From Geodermatophilaceae bacterium URHB0062 (lineage in GTDB: Bacteria > Actinomycetota > Actinomycetes > Mycobacteriales > Geodermatophilaceae), in assembly GCA_000620185.1 (NCBI GenBank), contig JHVO01000014.1:124001-188000 (forward strand): a stretch of 64,000 nucleotides of DNA, written 5' to 3'. Shown here in pieces: positions 33,554-41,711 of the stretch (its first letter is position 1; every line of letters begins with the position of its first letter). Under the pieces are notes generated by a model, which had not been told where the DNA came from, ran no database searches, and worked only from the letters and a program-made list of their open reading frames with translations. A program made the translations under genes and the position numbers.

Positions 33554-34309
33554 GTGACCAGCAGTCAGAACGGAGATCCACTCGTCCGCCTCACCGGGGT
33601 GAACAAGTGGTTCGGCGACCTCCACGTGCTGCAGGACATCGACCTGACGATCGACCGCGGGGAGGTCGTCGTCGTCATCGGCCCGTCGGGCTCGGGCAAG
33701 TCGACGCTCTGCCGGACGATCAACCGGCTCGAGTCCATCGAGCAGGGCGAGATCAGCGTCGACGGCCAGCGACTCCCGGAGGAGGGCAAGGCCCTGGCCC
33801 GCCTGCGCAGCGACGTCGGCATGGTGTTCCAGAGCTTCAACCTCTTCGCCCACAAGACGATCCTCGAGAACGTCACGCTCGGGCCGATCAAGGTGCGCAG
33901 GCAGTCGAAGGGCGACGCCGAGAAGCGGGCCCGCGAACTCCTCGACCGCGTCGGTGTGAGCGCGCAGGCCGACAAGTACCCGGCGCAGCTCTCGGGGGGC
34001 CAGCAGCAGCGGGTCGCGATCGCCCGGGCGCTGGCCATGGATCCGAAGGTGATGCTCTTCGACGAGCCCACGTCGGCCCTGGACCCGGAGATGATCAGCG
34101 AGGTCCTGGACGTCATGATCGGGCTGGCCCGGGACGGGATGACGATGGTGGTCGTCACCCACGAGATGGGCTTCGCCCGGCGGGCTGCCAACCGGGTCGT
34201 CTTCATGGACGGCGGCCGGATCGTCGAGTCCAGCGACCCCGAGACGTTCTTCAACAACCCGACGTCGGATCGCGCCAAGGACTTCCTGTCCAAGATCCTC
34301 AACCACTGA
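33554..34309 (+). CDS. gluA: Amino acid ABC transporter ATP-binding protein
   Basis: ATPase of a polar amino acid importer, 251 aa. Walker [10 protein letters not shown] (about residue 42), Q-loop VFQSFNLF, signature LSGGQQQR, Walker [14 protein letters not shown] and switch histidine VVTHEM are all present. The gene starts the cluster gluA-gluB-gluC-gluD, the order of the glutamate uptake operon of Corynebacterium, so glutamate or a related acidic amino acid is the likely substrate. GTG 33554 is fixed by the 7-nt leaderless spacing. GluB starts 17 bp downstream. Confidence 0.93.
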   Translation: MTSSQNGDPLVRLTGVNKWFGDLHVLQDIDLTIDRGEVVVVIGPSGSGKSTLCRTINRLESIEQGEISVDGQRLPEEGKALARLRSDVGMVFQSFNLFAHKTILENVTLGPIKVRRQSKGDAEKRARELLDRVGVSAQADKYPAQLSGGQQQRVAIARALAMDPKVMLFDEPTSALDPEMISEVLDVMIGLARDGMTMVVVTHEMGFARRAANRVVFMDGGRIVESSDPETFFNNPTSDRAKDFLSKILNH

Positions 34310-34326
34310 CCCTGAAGGGATCACCC

Positions 34327-35217
34327 ATGCGCATCACGCGTTGTGCCGCCGCTCTGGCGGTCTTCGGCCTCGCGCTCGCCGGCTGCTCCAGCGAAGCCGG
34401 AAACCAGGCCGCCGACAGCGCCAAGAACACCGCCGCGGTCAACACCGCGACGAAGTTCGACGAGGGCACCACGATGGCCAAGCTGAGCGAGGCCGGAAAG
34501 GTCACGATCGGCACCAAGTTCGACCAGCCGGGGTTCGGTCTGCTGAATCCGCAGAAGGTGCCCGAGGGCTTCGACGTCGAGATCGCCAAGATCATCGCCG
34601 GCCAGCTGGGCATCAAGCCCGAGAACATCACCTGGACCGAGACCGTCTCCGCCAACCGGGAGTCGTTCATCCAGGACGGCAAGGTCGACTTCGTCGTGGC
34701 GACCTACACGATCAACGACGAGCGCAAGAAGCTCGTCGACTTCGCCGGGCCCTACTACGAGGCGGGCCAGGACATCATGGTCGCCAAGGGCAACCCGGAG
34801 GGGATCAAGGGCCCTGACGACCTGGCCGGCAAGAACGTCTGCTCGGTCGAGGGATCGACCCCCGCGGAGACCATCCGCACCAAGTACCCGCAGGCGAAGC
34901 TCACGCTCTTCGACGTCTACTCCAAGTGCGCCGACGCCCTCTCCAACGGACAGGTGCAGGCCGTCACCACGGACAACGTGATCCTCACCGGGCTGGTGGC
35001 CGGCGCTCCGGACAAGTTCGAGCTGGTGAACAACCCGTTCACCAAGGAGCCCTACGGCATCGGCCTGAAGAAGGGCGACCAGAAGTTCCGCGACTTCATC
35101 AACGACGTGTTGCAGAAGTCGTTCGACGACGGCGCCTGGGCCGAGGCCTGGGACCGCACCGCCGGGAAGATCACCGGGACCGAGGCCCCCGAGCCGCCCA
35201 CGATCGACCGCTACTGA
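34327..35217 (+). CDS. gluB: Glutamate-type ABC transporter binding lipoprotein
   Basis: Extracellular binding protein of 296 aa, anchored as a lipoprotein: signal peptide with lipobox LALAGCSS (Cys about 20). The SBP_bac_3 fold is recognised by VTIGTKFDQPGFGLLNPQKVPEGFDVEIAKIIAGQLG, VDFVVATYTINDERKKLVDFAGPYYEAGQDIMV and GKNVCSVEGSTPAETIRTKYP; an internal cysteine pair (VCSVEG, SKCADAL) probably forms a disulfide. ATG has AAGGGA upstream. A strong hairpin separates it from gluC. Confidence 0.93.
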   Translation: MRITRCAAALAVFGLALAGCSSEAGNQAADSAKNTAAVNTATKFDEGTTMAKLSEAGKVTIGTKFDQPGFGLLNPQKVPEGFDVEIAKIIAGQLGIKPENITWTETVSANRESFIQDGKVDFVVATYTINDERKKLVDFAGPYYEAGQDIMVAKGNPEGIKGPDDLAGKNVCSVEGSTPAETIRTKYPQAKLTLFDVYSKCADALSNGQVQAVTTDNVILTGLVAGAPDKFELVNNPFTKEPYGIGLKKGDQKFRDFINDVLQKSFDDGAWAEAWDRTAGKITGTEAPEPPTIDRY

Positions 35218-35225
35218 CAGATTCC

Positions 35226-35260
35226 GGCGCAGCCGGGCGGGCATCCCGCCCGGCTGCGCC
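35226..35260 (+). terminator. 16-bp hairpin after gluB (attenuator or mRNA stabiliser)
   Basis: GGCGCAGCCGGGCGGG (35226-35241) pairs perfectly with 35245-35260 around a 3-nt loop, 8 bp after the gluB stop and 35 bp before gluC. In binding-protein operons such a hairpin typically lets more binding protein than permease be made. Confidence 0.75.
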
Positions 35261-35295
35261 GCGTCGCACCGACCGGGGCACGAGAGGAGATACGC

Positions 35296-35943
35296 GTGCA
35301 GTTCTTCATCGACAACTTCGACATCCTGCGCGACGCGTTCCTGACCACCCTGTCCCTGTCGCTGCTCGCCGGGCTGCTGGCGCTCGTGCTGGGCACGCTC
35401 CTGGCGGCGATGCGGGTGAGCCCCGTCGCGCCCCTTCGCGGACTGGCGACCTTCTACGTCGAGGTCTTCCGCAACACCCCGCTCACGGTGGTCTTCTTCT
35501 TCATCATCTTCGGGCTGCCGCAGATCGACTTCGTCATCGACTTCTTCCCGGGCGCCGTCCTGTCGGTGGGGCTGTACACCGCGGCCTTCGTCTGCGAGGC
35601 GGTGCGCTCAGGCATCAACGCCGTCTCCCCCGGCCAGGCCGAGGCGTCGCGCGCGCTGGGTCTGACCTTCGGCCAGTCGCTGCGCGAGGTGGTGCTCCCT
35701 CAGGCGTTCCGCACGGTGGTGCCACCGCTGGGCAACGTGCTGATCGCGATGGTGAAGAACACCTCCATCGCGGCCGGCTTCTCGGTCAGCGAGCTCAGTT
35801 CCACCCTGCCCCGGCTGGTCAACGCCAACGCCGGTGACCTGCTGTTCGTCCTGCTCGGCGTGGTGATCGGCTACATGCTCATCACGCTGCCCGCTGCCTA
35901 CGCCGTGCACCGGCTCGAGCGAAAGGTGGCGATCCTGCGATGA
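35296..35943 (+). CDS. gluC: Amino acid ABC transporter permease
   Basis: Inner-membrane permease of 215 aa with five hydrophobic helices and the HisM-type signature, including FRNTPLTVVFFF and the EAA loop EASRALGLTFGQSLREVVLPQAFRTVVPPLGN that contacts the ATPase. GTG 35296 has GAGGAG upstream. It works with GluD as the second half of the pore. The stop overlaps a 14-codon mini-ORF leading to gluD. Confidence 0.93.
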   Translation: MQFFIDNFDILRDAFLTTLSLSLLAGLLALVLGTLLAAMRVSPVAPLRGLATFYVEVFRNTPLTVVFFFIIFGLPQIDFVIDFFPGAVLSVGLYTAAFVCEAVRSGINAVSPGQAEASRALGLTFGQSLREVVLPQAFRTVVPPLGNVLIAMVKNTSIAAGFSVSELSSTLPRLVNANAGDLLFVLLGVVIGYMLITLPAAYAVHRLERKVAILR

Positions 35944-35984
35944 GCGCGCCGAAGGCTTGCGGTTCCCCTGCGGAGCAGCGATGA
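35940..35984 (+). CDS. 14-codon mini-ORF linking gluC and gluD
   Basis: ATG at 35940-35942 overlaps the gluC stop (ATGA), and its own TGA at 35982-35984 overlaps the gluD ATG (ATGA). The encoded peptide is MSAPKACGSPAEQR. The sequence GCGATGAGC occurs at both junctions, 41 bp apart. It may pass ribosomes from gluC to gluD; it may also be a relic of a duplicated start region. Confidence 0.4.
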   Translation: MSAPKACGSPAEQR

Positions 35985-36883
35985 GCACCCCGGTCCTGTT
36001 CGACGTCCCTGGCCCGAGAGCGAGGTCTCGCGCGCGCATCGGCACCGCGATCGGCGCCGTGCTCATCGCGGCGCTGATCGTGTTCGTCCTGATCCGCCTC
36101 GCGGGCAACGGGCAGCTCGACCCTGCGCGCTGGGCGGTCCTCTTCGACCCGAACAGCGGGGTACCGCAGGCGCTGTTCAAGGCGCTGCTGAAGACGCTGC
36201 AGGTCGCGGCCGTCGGCATGGTGTTCGCGACGGCGGTCGGGCTGCTCCTGGCCGTGGGCCGGCTCTCCGACCACCGCTGGGTGCGGGTGCCGGTGAGCGC
36301 CTTCATCGAGTTCTTCCGCGCCATACCGCTGCTCGTCGTCATCTTCGCGCTGTACTTCGTGCTGCCCAAGTTCGGCGTCGACCTGAGCGCGTTCGCCGCG
36401 CTGACCGGCGGGCTCGTCCTGTACAACTCCGCCGTCCTCGCGGAGATCTTCCGCGCCGGCATCCTCTCGGTGGACCGCGGCCAGCGGGAGGCCGCGTACG
36501 GGATCGGGCTGCGCAAGTCACAGGTCATGTCGCTCGTGCTGCTGCCGCAGGCGGTCCGGCGGATGCTGCCGGTGCTGATCGCACAGCTCGTCGTGCTGCT
36601 CAAGGACAGCTCGCTCGGCTTCATCATCGGGTACTTCGAGCTGCTCCGGCAGGCACGGAGCCTGGTCGAGTTCTTCAGCCGCGACTTCGGCAGCACCTAC
36701 ACCTTCCAGCTCTACGTGGCCGCCGCGCTGTTCTACATCGTGGTCAACGTGCTGCTGTCGCAGCTCGCCAGGTACGCCGAGAGCCGCACCCGGCGCAGCA
36801 CGAAGACCGCCGGAACGGGGGATGCCGAGTTGCCCGCTGGCGTGCAGATGGACGCCAGCGGAGGTGAGGCTCCTCCCGTCTGA
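35981..36883 (+). CDS. gluD: Amino acid ABC transporter permease
   Basis: Second permease, 300 aa, with an N-terminal cytoplasmic segment, one extra N-terminal helix (AIGAVLIAALIVFVLIRLAG) and five core helices. FFRAIPLLVVIFALYF and the EAA loop REAAYGIGLRKSQVMSLVLLPQAVRRMLPVL match the family. The C-terminal 35 residues are hydrophilic. ATG 35981 with GGAG nearby; overlaps the mini-ORF. Confidence 0.93.
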   Translation: MSTPVLFDVPGPRARSRARIGTAIGAVLIAALIVFVLIRLAGNGQLDPARWAVLFDPNSGVPQALFKALLKTLQVAAVGMVFATAVGLLLAVGRLSDHRWVRVPVSAFIEFFRAIPLLVVIFALYFVLPKFGVDLSAFAALTGGLVLYNSAVLAEIFRAGILSVDRGQREAAYGIGLRKSQVMSLVLLPQAVRRMLPVLIAQLVVLLKDSSLGFIIGYFELLRQARSLVEFFSRDFGSTYTFQLYVAAALFYIVVNVLLSQLARYAESRTRRSTKTAGTGDAELPAGVQMDASGGEAPPV

Positions 36884-36950
36884 CCCACTCGTCCCATCCC
36901 GGCGTGCCGAACCGGGGACGCGGAGCCGGGCGACGAGACTCGGGACCATC

Positions 36951-37415
36951 ATGGAGACGATGCACGCCGGCCGGCGGCGGACCCTGCCCCCTGTTCCCCG
37001 GGTCACCAGCGACCGCGTGGCACCCGCAACCGCCCGCGCGCTCGAGCACGTCCTGCTGCCCCGGCTCGACCAGGACGCGGCCCAGCAGTTCGTCGAGCGG
37101 CTCCGCTCGATGGCTCCCGACTTCGCCGAGGCCGCGGGCGCCGAGTCCGCCGTGGTCCGCGAGGTCGTGCCGCCGGCCCGCCACCGCCGTGCCCGCTGCC
37201 GGGTGGTGCTGCGCTACCCCGACGACGCGGAGGCCGACGTGACGTTGCTCGGCCCCACCGGCGACCCCGCCACCCCGTCGCGGCACGGGTTCGACCGCCA
37301 GATCCGCCGCTGGCTCGGCTCGGGCCTTCCCCGGAGGGCTGCCTGGCTGGTGACCGACGAGGACGCGCCCGACGGACTTGCCGTCGACGTGAGCGCCTGG
37401 ATCGCGGCGAGCTGA
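36951..37415 (+). CDS. Hypothetical protein
   Basis: Protein of about 154 aa with no recognised family. It contains an amphipathic middle (ALEHVLLPRLDQDAAQQFVERLRSMAPDFAEAAG), a strand segment RCRVVLRYPDDAEADVTLLGPTGD and a C-terminal RRAAWLVTDEDAPDGLAVDVSAWI. No signal peptide or membrane helix. The ATG at 36951 has no strong ribosome site and ATG 36960 is an alternative. It lies 67 bp after gluD and is followed by a hairpin, so it may be the last gene of that transcript or independent. Confidence 0.55.
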   Translation: METMHAGRRRTLPPVPRVTSDRVAPATARALEHVLLPRLDQDAAQQFVERLRSMAPDFAEAAGAESAVVREVVPPARHRRARCRVVLRYPDDAEADVTLLGPTGDPATPSRHGFDRQIRRWLGSGLPRRAAWLVTDEDAPDGLAVDVSAWIAAS

Positions 37416-37423
37416 CCCCGAGT

Positions 37424-37443
37424 CGGTCCGGTGTTCCGGACCG
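37424..37443 (+). terminator. Hairpin terminator
   Basis: CGGTCCGG (37424-37431) and CCGGACCG (37436-37443) with loop TGTT, 8 bp after the stop of the hypothetical gene. Confidence 0.55.
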
Positions 37444-37690
37444 GCCGCGCGGCTGCTCGCCGCGCCCGGCGGCGGTGACCTCACCGGTCACCGGCGCCAG
37501 CGCTTCTCGGGTTTCCCTCCGGGCCGGGATGGGCCACGATGAGGCGGTCGCTCGAACTCAGCGAGTGGTCTGTCGACCGTGCCGTGCGGGCACGGGTGCA
37601 ACCCGGGGGGCCGGTCATGGTTGGTAACGTCGGAGTTCACGCCTCTGGAGCCCCGCGGTCGCTCCTGCCCGCGTCGGCGGAGGGCCGGGC

Positions 37691-39451
37691 ATGACCGCCA
37701 TCGTTCCGCGGCCGATCATCAGCCGGCCGGGTCCGGCGCTGGGCCCCCGCAAGGGCAGCCGCCTGGTGAATCTCCTCGGGACGACGGACCACAAGACGAT
37801 CGGGATGATGTACCTGATCACCTCGTTCGCCTACTTCATCGCCGGTGGCCTGATGGCGATGCTGATCCGCGGCGAGCTGGCCGAGCCGGGTCTGCAGTTC
37901 CTCTCACCGGAGCAGTACAACGAGCTGTTCACCATGCACGGCACGATCATGCTGCTGATGTTCGCGACGCCGTTGTTCTTCGCCTTCGGCAACCTGATCA
38001 TGCCGCTGCAGATCGGCTCCCCCGACGTCGCGTTTCCCCGCCTCAACGCGCTGTCGTTCTGGCTGTTCTTCTTCGGCAGCCTGATCGTGGTGTCGGGCTT
38101 CCTGACCCCGACCGGCGCCGCCGACTTCGGCTGGTACGCCTACGCGCCGCTCTCCGACGTCGCCCACTCCCCCGGCGCCGGCGCGAACATGTGGTTCGCC
38201 GGCCTGGCCGTCAGCGGCCTGGGCACGATCCTCGGTGGCGTCAACTTCATCACCACGATCGTCTGCCTGCGCGCACCCGGCATGACCATGTTCCGGATGC
38301 CGATCTTCACCTGGAACACGCTCGTCACGAGCCTGCTGATCCTGCTGGCCTTCCCGATCCTGACCGCCGCGATCATGGGCATGCTCGCCGACCGCCACCT
38401 GGGGGCGCTGGTCTACTCGCCGGAGAACGGCGGGCCGATGCTGTGGCAGCACCTGTTCTGGTTCTTCGGGCACCCCGAGGTCTACATCATCGCGCTGCCG
38501 TTCTTCGGCATCGTCACCGAGATCATCCCGGTCTTCAGCCGCAAGCCGTTGTTCGGCTACAAGGGCATGGTCGGGGCCACCATGGCCATCGGCTTCCTGT
38601 CGGTCGCGGTCTGGGCGCACCACATGTTCGCCACCGGCGCGGTGCTGCTGCCGTTCTTCTCGTTCCTGACCTACCTGATCGCGGTGCCGACCGGCCTGAA
38701 GTTCTTCAACTGGATCGGCACCATGTGGCGCGGCCAGATGACGTTCGAGACGCCCATGCTGTGGTCCATCGGCTTCATGATCACCTTCCTCCTGGGCGGT
38801 CTGACCGGCGTCCTGCTCGCGAGCCCTCCGCTGGACTGGCACGTCAACGACAGCTACTTCGTCGTCGCACATTTCCACTACGTCGTCTTCGGCACCGTGG
38901 TCTTCGCGGCCAACGCGGGCATCGCCTTCTGGTTCCCGAAGATGTGCGGCCGGATGCTCGACGAGCGACTGGGCAAGCTGCAGTTCTGGATGACGTTCAT
39001 CGGCTTCCACGGCACGTTCCTGATCCAGCACTGGCTGGGGACGCAGGGCATGCCGCGCCGCTACGTCGACTACCTGGCGAGCGACCACTTCCAGTGGATG
39101 CACGACGTCTCGACGCTCTTCTCCTTCCTGCTGGGCGCCTCGATCCTCCCGTTCCTCTACAACGTGCGGCGTTCGTGGCTCTACGGCCAGCTCGCCCTGC
39201 GTGACGACCCCTGGGGCCACGGGAACTCGCTGGAGTGGGCGACCTCGTCGCCGCCGCCTCGACACAACTTCATCGAGATCCCGAGGATCCGCTCCGAGCG
39301 GCCGGCCTTCGAGGCGCACTACCCCCAACTCCTCGAGCGCCTGCACGAGGAAGCGCACGCCGGCAGGCGACACGAGCCCTACGCCGGGGTGAGCGAGGTC
39401 TTCGGAGGGACCGGTCGGCGCCAGGGACCCAACGACCCCGATCCCACGTAA
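37691..39451 (+). CDS. ctaD: Cytochrome c oxidase subunit I
   Basis: Catalytic subunit of aa3-type terminal oxidase, 586 aa, 12 membrane helices. Heme and copper ligands are visible: His in [14 protein letters not shown], the CuB/tyrosine segment [17 protein letters not shown] in [10 protein letters not shown], and [10 protein letters not shown] for the two hemes. The C-terminal 60 residues are a hydrophilic extension. ATG 37691 gives a normal start. No other oxidase subunit is nearby, so subunits II-IV and the bc1 complex must be encoded elsewhere; it could be a second ctaD copy. The 275 bp upstream includes a hairpin (37577-37595) and TAACGT at 37625-37630, a possible -10. Confidence 0.94.
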   Translation: MTAIVPRPIISRPGPALGPRKGSRLVNLLGTTDHKTIGMMYLITSFAYFIAGGLMAMLIRGELAEPGLQFLSPEQYNELFTMHGTIMLLMFATPLFFAFGNLIMPLQIGSPDVAFPRLNALSFWLFFFGSLIVVSGFLTPTGAADFGWYAYAPLSDVAHSPGAGANMWFAGLAVSGLGTILGGVNFITTIVCLRAPGMTMFRMPIFTWNTLVTSLLILLAFPILTAAIMGMLADRHLGALVYSPENGGPMLWQHLFWFFGHPEVYIIALPFFGIVTEIIPVFSRKPLFGYKGMVGATMAIGFLSVAVWAHHMFATGAVLLPFFSFLTYLIAVPTGLKFFNWIGTMWRGQMTFETPMLWSIGFMITFLLGGLTGVLLASPPLDWHVNDSYFVVAHFHYVVFGTVVFAANAGIAFWFPKMCGRMLDERLGKLQFWMTFIGFHGTFLIQHWLGTQGMPRRYVDYLASDHFQWMHDVSTLFSFLLGASILPFLYNVRRSWLYGQLALRDDPWGHGNSLEWATSSPPPRHNFIEIPRIRSERPAFEAHYPQLLERLHEEAHAGRRHEPYAGVSEVFGGTGRRQGPNDPDPT

Positions 39452-39481
39452 GGCCCCCCGCCTCGCCTGTGGGGTGGCACC

Positions 39482-40132
39482 TCAGGGCAGCAGGCTGTCC
39501 TCGTCGAAGTCGTCGAAGCCGGCCACGGCTCCGTCGCTGCCCGCGTCGTCCAGGGCCTCGCGGATGACCGCTGCGGCCAGCCCGCCGTTGTAACCCTTGC
39601 GGGCGAGCATGCCCATCAGGCGCCGGGTGGCAGTCGCCCGATCGAGGCGCCGCATGGCGCCCATCTTGCGAGCGACGAGCCGACGGGCGGTCTCCCGCTC
39701 GTCGTCGTCGCCGACCGCCAGCACCGCCTCCGCGGCGACCTCGGGCTCGACTCCCTTCGCCCGCAGTTCGGCACTCAGCGCCCGCCGGGCGAGCCCACGC
39801 CCGGACTGGCGTGAACTGACCCAGGCCCGGGCGAAGGCAGCATCGTCGATCAGACCCACGTCGGTGAACCGGTCGAGGACCGTCTCCGCCGCGTCGTCCG
39901 GCACACCGCGCTTCTCGAGCAGTTCGGCCAGCTGCTGGCGAGTCTTCGGTGCTCCCGTCAGCGCCCTCAGGCAGACCCCACGCGCGACCGATTCAGGGTC
40001 GCCCATCTCGTCCTCGGGGGAGCCGGGGACGAGGTCCGGGGTCTCGGGATCGTCGACACGGGTACCCGGCCGGGCCCGCGCGCTCCGGCGACCACCGGAG
40101 CGCGACGAGGCAGCCGTCTGACCCTCACGCAC
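39482..40132 (-). CDS. recX: RecA regulator RecX
   Basis: Modulates RecA filament growth, 216 aa. The three-helix repeats are recognised in ARGVCLRALTGAPKTRQQLAELLEKRGVPDDAAETVLDRFTDVGLIDDAAFARAWV, a middle repeat (RGLARRALSAELRAKGVEPEVAAEAVLAV) and RRLMGMLARKGYNGGLAAAVIREAL. The N-terminal 45 residues are basic and acidic linker. GTG 40132 is 8 bp after the recA stop, so the two are cotranscribed. Confidence 0.92.
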   Translation of the reverse strand: MREGQTAASSRSGGRRSARARPGTRVDDPETPDLVPGSPEDEMGDPESVARGVCLRALTGAPKTRQQLAELLEKRGVPDDAAETVLDRFTDVGLIDDAAFARAWVSSRQSGRGLARRALSAELRAKGVEPEVAAEAVLAVGDDDERETARRLVARKMGAMRRLDRATATRRLMGMLARKGYNGGLAAAVIREALDDAGSDGAVAGFDDFDEDSLLP

Positions 40133-40140
40133 CGCCGGAC

Positions 40141-41175
40141 TCAGAAGTCGACGGGCTCGACCGGCACGGGAGCGTCGAGCGTCGCCCCGATACCGAGCTT
40201 CTCCTTGATCTTCTTCTCGATCTCGTCGGCGAGGTCGGGGTTGTCCCGCAGGAAGTTGCGGGCGTTCTCCTTGCCCTGACCCAGCTGGTCGCCCTCGTAG
40301 GTGTACCAAGCGCCGGACTTGCGGACGAAGCCCTGCTCGACACCGATGTCGATCAGACCGCCCTCCCGGCTGAAGCCGGTGCCCCAGATGAGGTCGAGCT
40401 CCGCCTGCTTGAACGGCGCGGCCACCTTGTTCTTGACGACCTTGACGCGCACCCGGCTACCGACGGCGTCGGTGCCCTGCTTGAGCGTCTCGATCCGACG
40501 GACGTCGAGGCGGACCGACGAGTAGAACTTCAGCGCGCGACCACCGGTGGTGACCTCTGGCGATCCGTAGACCACGCCGACCTTCTCGCGCAGCTGGTTG
40601 ATGAAGATCGCCGTCGTGCCGGAGTTGTTCAGCGCACCCGTGATCTTGCGCAGGGCCTGGCTCATCAGCCGGGCCTGCAGACCGACGTGGCTGTCACCCA
40701 TCTCGCCCTCGATCTCGGCGCGGGGCACCAGTGCGGCCACCGAGTCGATGACGATGACGTCGAGCGCGCCGGAGCGGATGAGCATGTCGGCGATCTCGAG
40801 CGCCTGCTCACCGGTGTCGGGCTGGCTGACCAGCAGGGCGTCGGTGTCGACGCCGATGGCCCGTGCGTACTCCGGGTCAAGCGCGTGCTCGGCGTCGATG
40901 AACGCCGCGATGCCGCCGGCGGCCTGGGCGTTGGCCACCGCGTGCAGGGCGACCGTCGTCTTACCGGAGGCCTCGGGGCCGTACACCTCGATCACGCGGC
41001 CCCGGGGCAGGCCGCCGATGCCCAGGGCGATGTCGAGGGCGATCGAGCCGGTCGGGATGACCTTCATGGCCACCTCGGGGCTGTCGCCCAGGCGCATGAC
41101 CGAGCCCTTGCCGAACTGCTTGTCGATCTGGGCGAGGGCCATGTCGAGGGCCTTGTCGCGGTCCAGGGTTGCCAT
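40141..41175 (-). CDS. recA: Recombinase RecA
   Basis: DNA strand-exchange protein and LexA co-protease, 344 aa. Walker [10 protein letters not shown] (about residue 69), the MAW-like [15 protein letters not shown], Walker [15 protein letters not shown], and loop L2 region [28 protein letters not shown] are present. No intein. ATG 41175 is preferred since AAGGTG is 8 nt upstream; GTG 41184 is possible. Two promoters are suggested: one under a LexA box and one with the RecA-independent motif. Followed by recX. Confidence 0.97.
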   Translation of the reverse strand: MATLDRDKALDMALAQIDKQFGKGSVMRLGDSPEVAMKVIPTGSIALDIALGIGGLPRGRVIEVYGPEASGKTTVALHAVANAQAAGGIAAFIDAEHALDPEYARAIGVDTDALLVSQPDTGEQALEIADMLIRSGALDVIVIDSVAALVPRAEIEGEMGDSHVGLQARLMSQALRKITGALNNSGTTAIFINQLREKVGVVYGSPEVTTGGRALKFYSSVRLDVRRIETLKQGTDAVGSRVRVKVVKNKVAAPFKQAELDLIWGTGFSREGGLIDIGVEQGFVRKSGAWYTYEGDQLGQGKENARNFLRDNPDLADEIEKKIKEKLGIGATLDAPVPVEPVDF

Positions 41176-41214
41176 CGTGTTCACCTTCGGTTCGCGGGAA
41201 GCGGGTCGGGACCG

Positions 41215-41237
41215 ACGCTAGGACGAGGGACCGACAG
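41215..41237 (-). promoter_or_regulatory. RecA-independent (PafBC-type) damage promoter of recA
   Basis: On the minus strand CTGTCGGTC, 8 nt, TAGCGT. This matches the mycobacterial RecA-NDp motif TTGTCRGTG-N8-TAnnnT at 7 of 9 positions with exact spacing. It lies 40-62 bp upstream of the ATG. Confidence 0.6.
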
Positions 41238-41295
41238 TTTTGAGGAGTCCGGCGAACCTGTGGAGAGTCGCCCGGCCTGTGGACGCCACTGTAGG

Positions 41296-41311
41296 ACGAA
41301 CACCTGTTCGA
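41296..41311. promoter_or_regulatory. LexA (SOS) box of recA
   Basis: Minus strand TCGAACAGGTGTTCGT, one mismatch from consensus; followed closely by TACAGT, a possible -10. Confidence 0.85.
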
Positions 41312-41350
41312 CTGCCAGGGTGACACGCCCGCGATCGCGAACGCGTGCGT

Positions 41351-41545
41351 TCAGCGCTCCTTCGGCGGCACGTCGTACTCCTCGCAGATCGCCAGCCACA
41401 CCTTGCGCACCGGCACGCCGGCGTCGATGGCGTCCACCGCCGTCCGCCCGTCGAGGGCGGCGAACACGTGGTCGCGGGTCAGGCTGCGCGCGCGCATCGA
41501 CCCGAAATGACCGTCGAGGCGGGACCAGAACTCCTGCAGGCGCAC
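41351..41545 (-). CDS. DUF3046 protein
   Basis: Small conserved actinobacterial protein of 64 aa (RLQEFWSRLDGHFGSMRARSLTRDHVFAALDGRTAVDAIDAGVPVRKVWLAICEEYDVPPKER region), helical, of unknown role, found next to recA (Rv2738c position in Mycobacterium). GTG 41545 is fixed by TAGCGT 7 nt upstream; the start residue pattern VRLQEFW is the family N-terminus. Upstream of recA on the same strand, separated by the recA promoters. Confidence 0.85.
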   Translation of the reverse strand: MRLQEFWSRLDGHFGSMRARSLTRDHVFAALDGRTAVDAIDAGVPVRKVWLAICEEYDVPPKER

Positions 41546-41552
41546 AGCACCG

Positions 41553-41558
41553 ACGCTA
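41553..41558 (-). promoter_or_regulatory. Leaderless -10 (TAGCGT) of the DUF3046 gene
   Basis: TAGCGT, 7 nt, GTG 41545 on the minus strand. Confidence 0.55.
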
Positions 41559-41600
41559 GCGCGCCGGCCGGTCGGAGGTCGCCCCGCCTGGGCTCGCCGC

Positions 41601-41711
41601 GTGTTCCCCGGAACCGGTTCGTCGGGCTGGGACCTCGTCGTGCAGATCGGCATCGCGCTCGCGATGGTCGTCCTGACCGTCCTGCTCGTCAGAACCTACC
41701 GGGGGCGCTGA
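41601..41711 (+). CDS. Possible 36-aa single-helix membrane peptide
   Basis: GTG at 41601 opens a 36-codon frame with an obvious transmembrane helix (VVQIGIALAMVVLTVLLV) and a basic end (RTYRGR), ending at TGA 41709-41711. Its last 23 bp overlap the end of the convergent MFS gene. GGAGG lies farther upstream than ideal, so the start is weak. Hydrophobicity pattern with basic tail favours a real small membrane protein, but this is tentative. Confidence 0.35.
   Translation: MFPGTGSSGWDLVVQIGIALAMVVLTVLLVRTYRGR

Noticed and set aside
37416-37690. Possible riboswitch or structured leader ahead of ctaD
   Set aside because: Hairpins at 37424-37443 and 37577-37595 are present, but I could not match any known RNA family.
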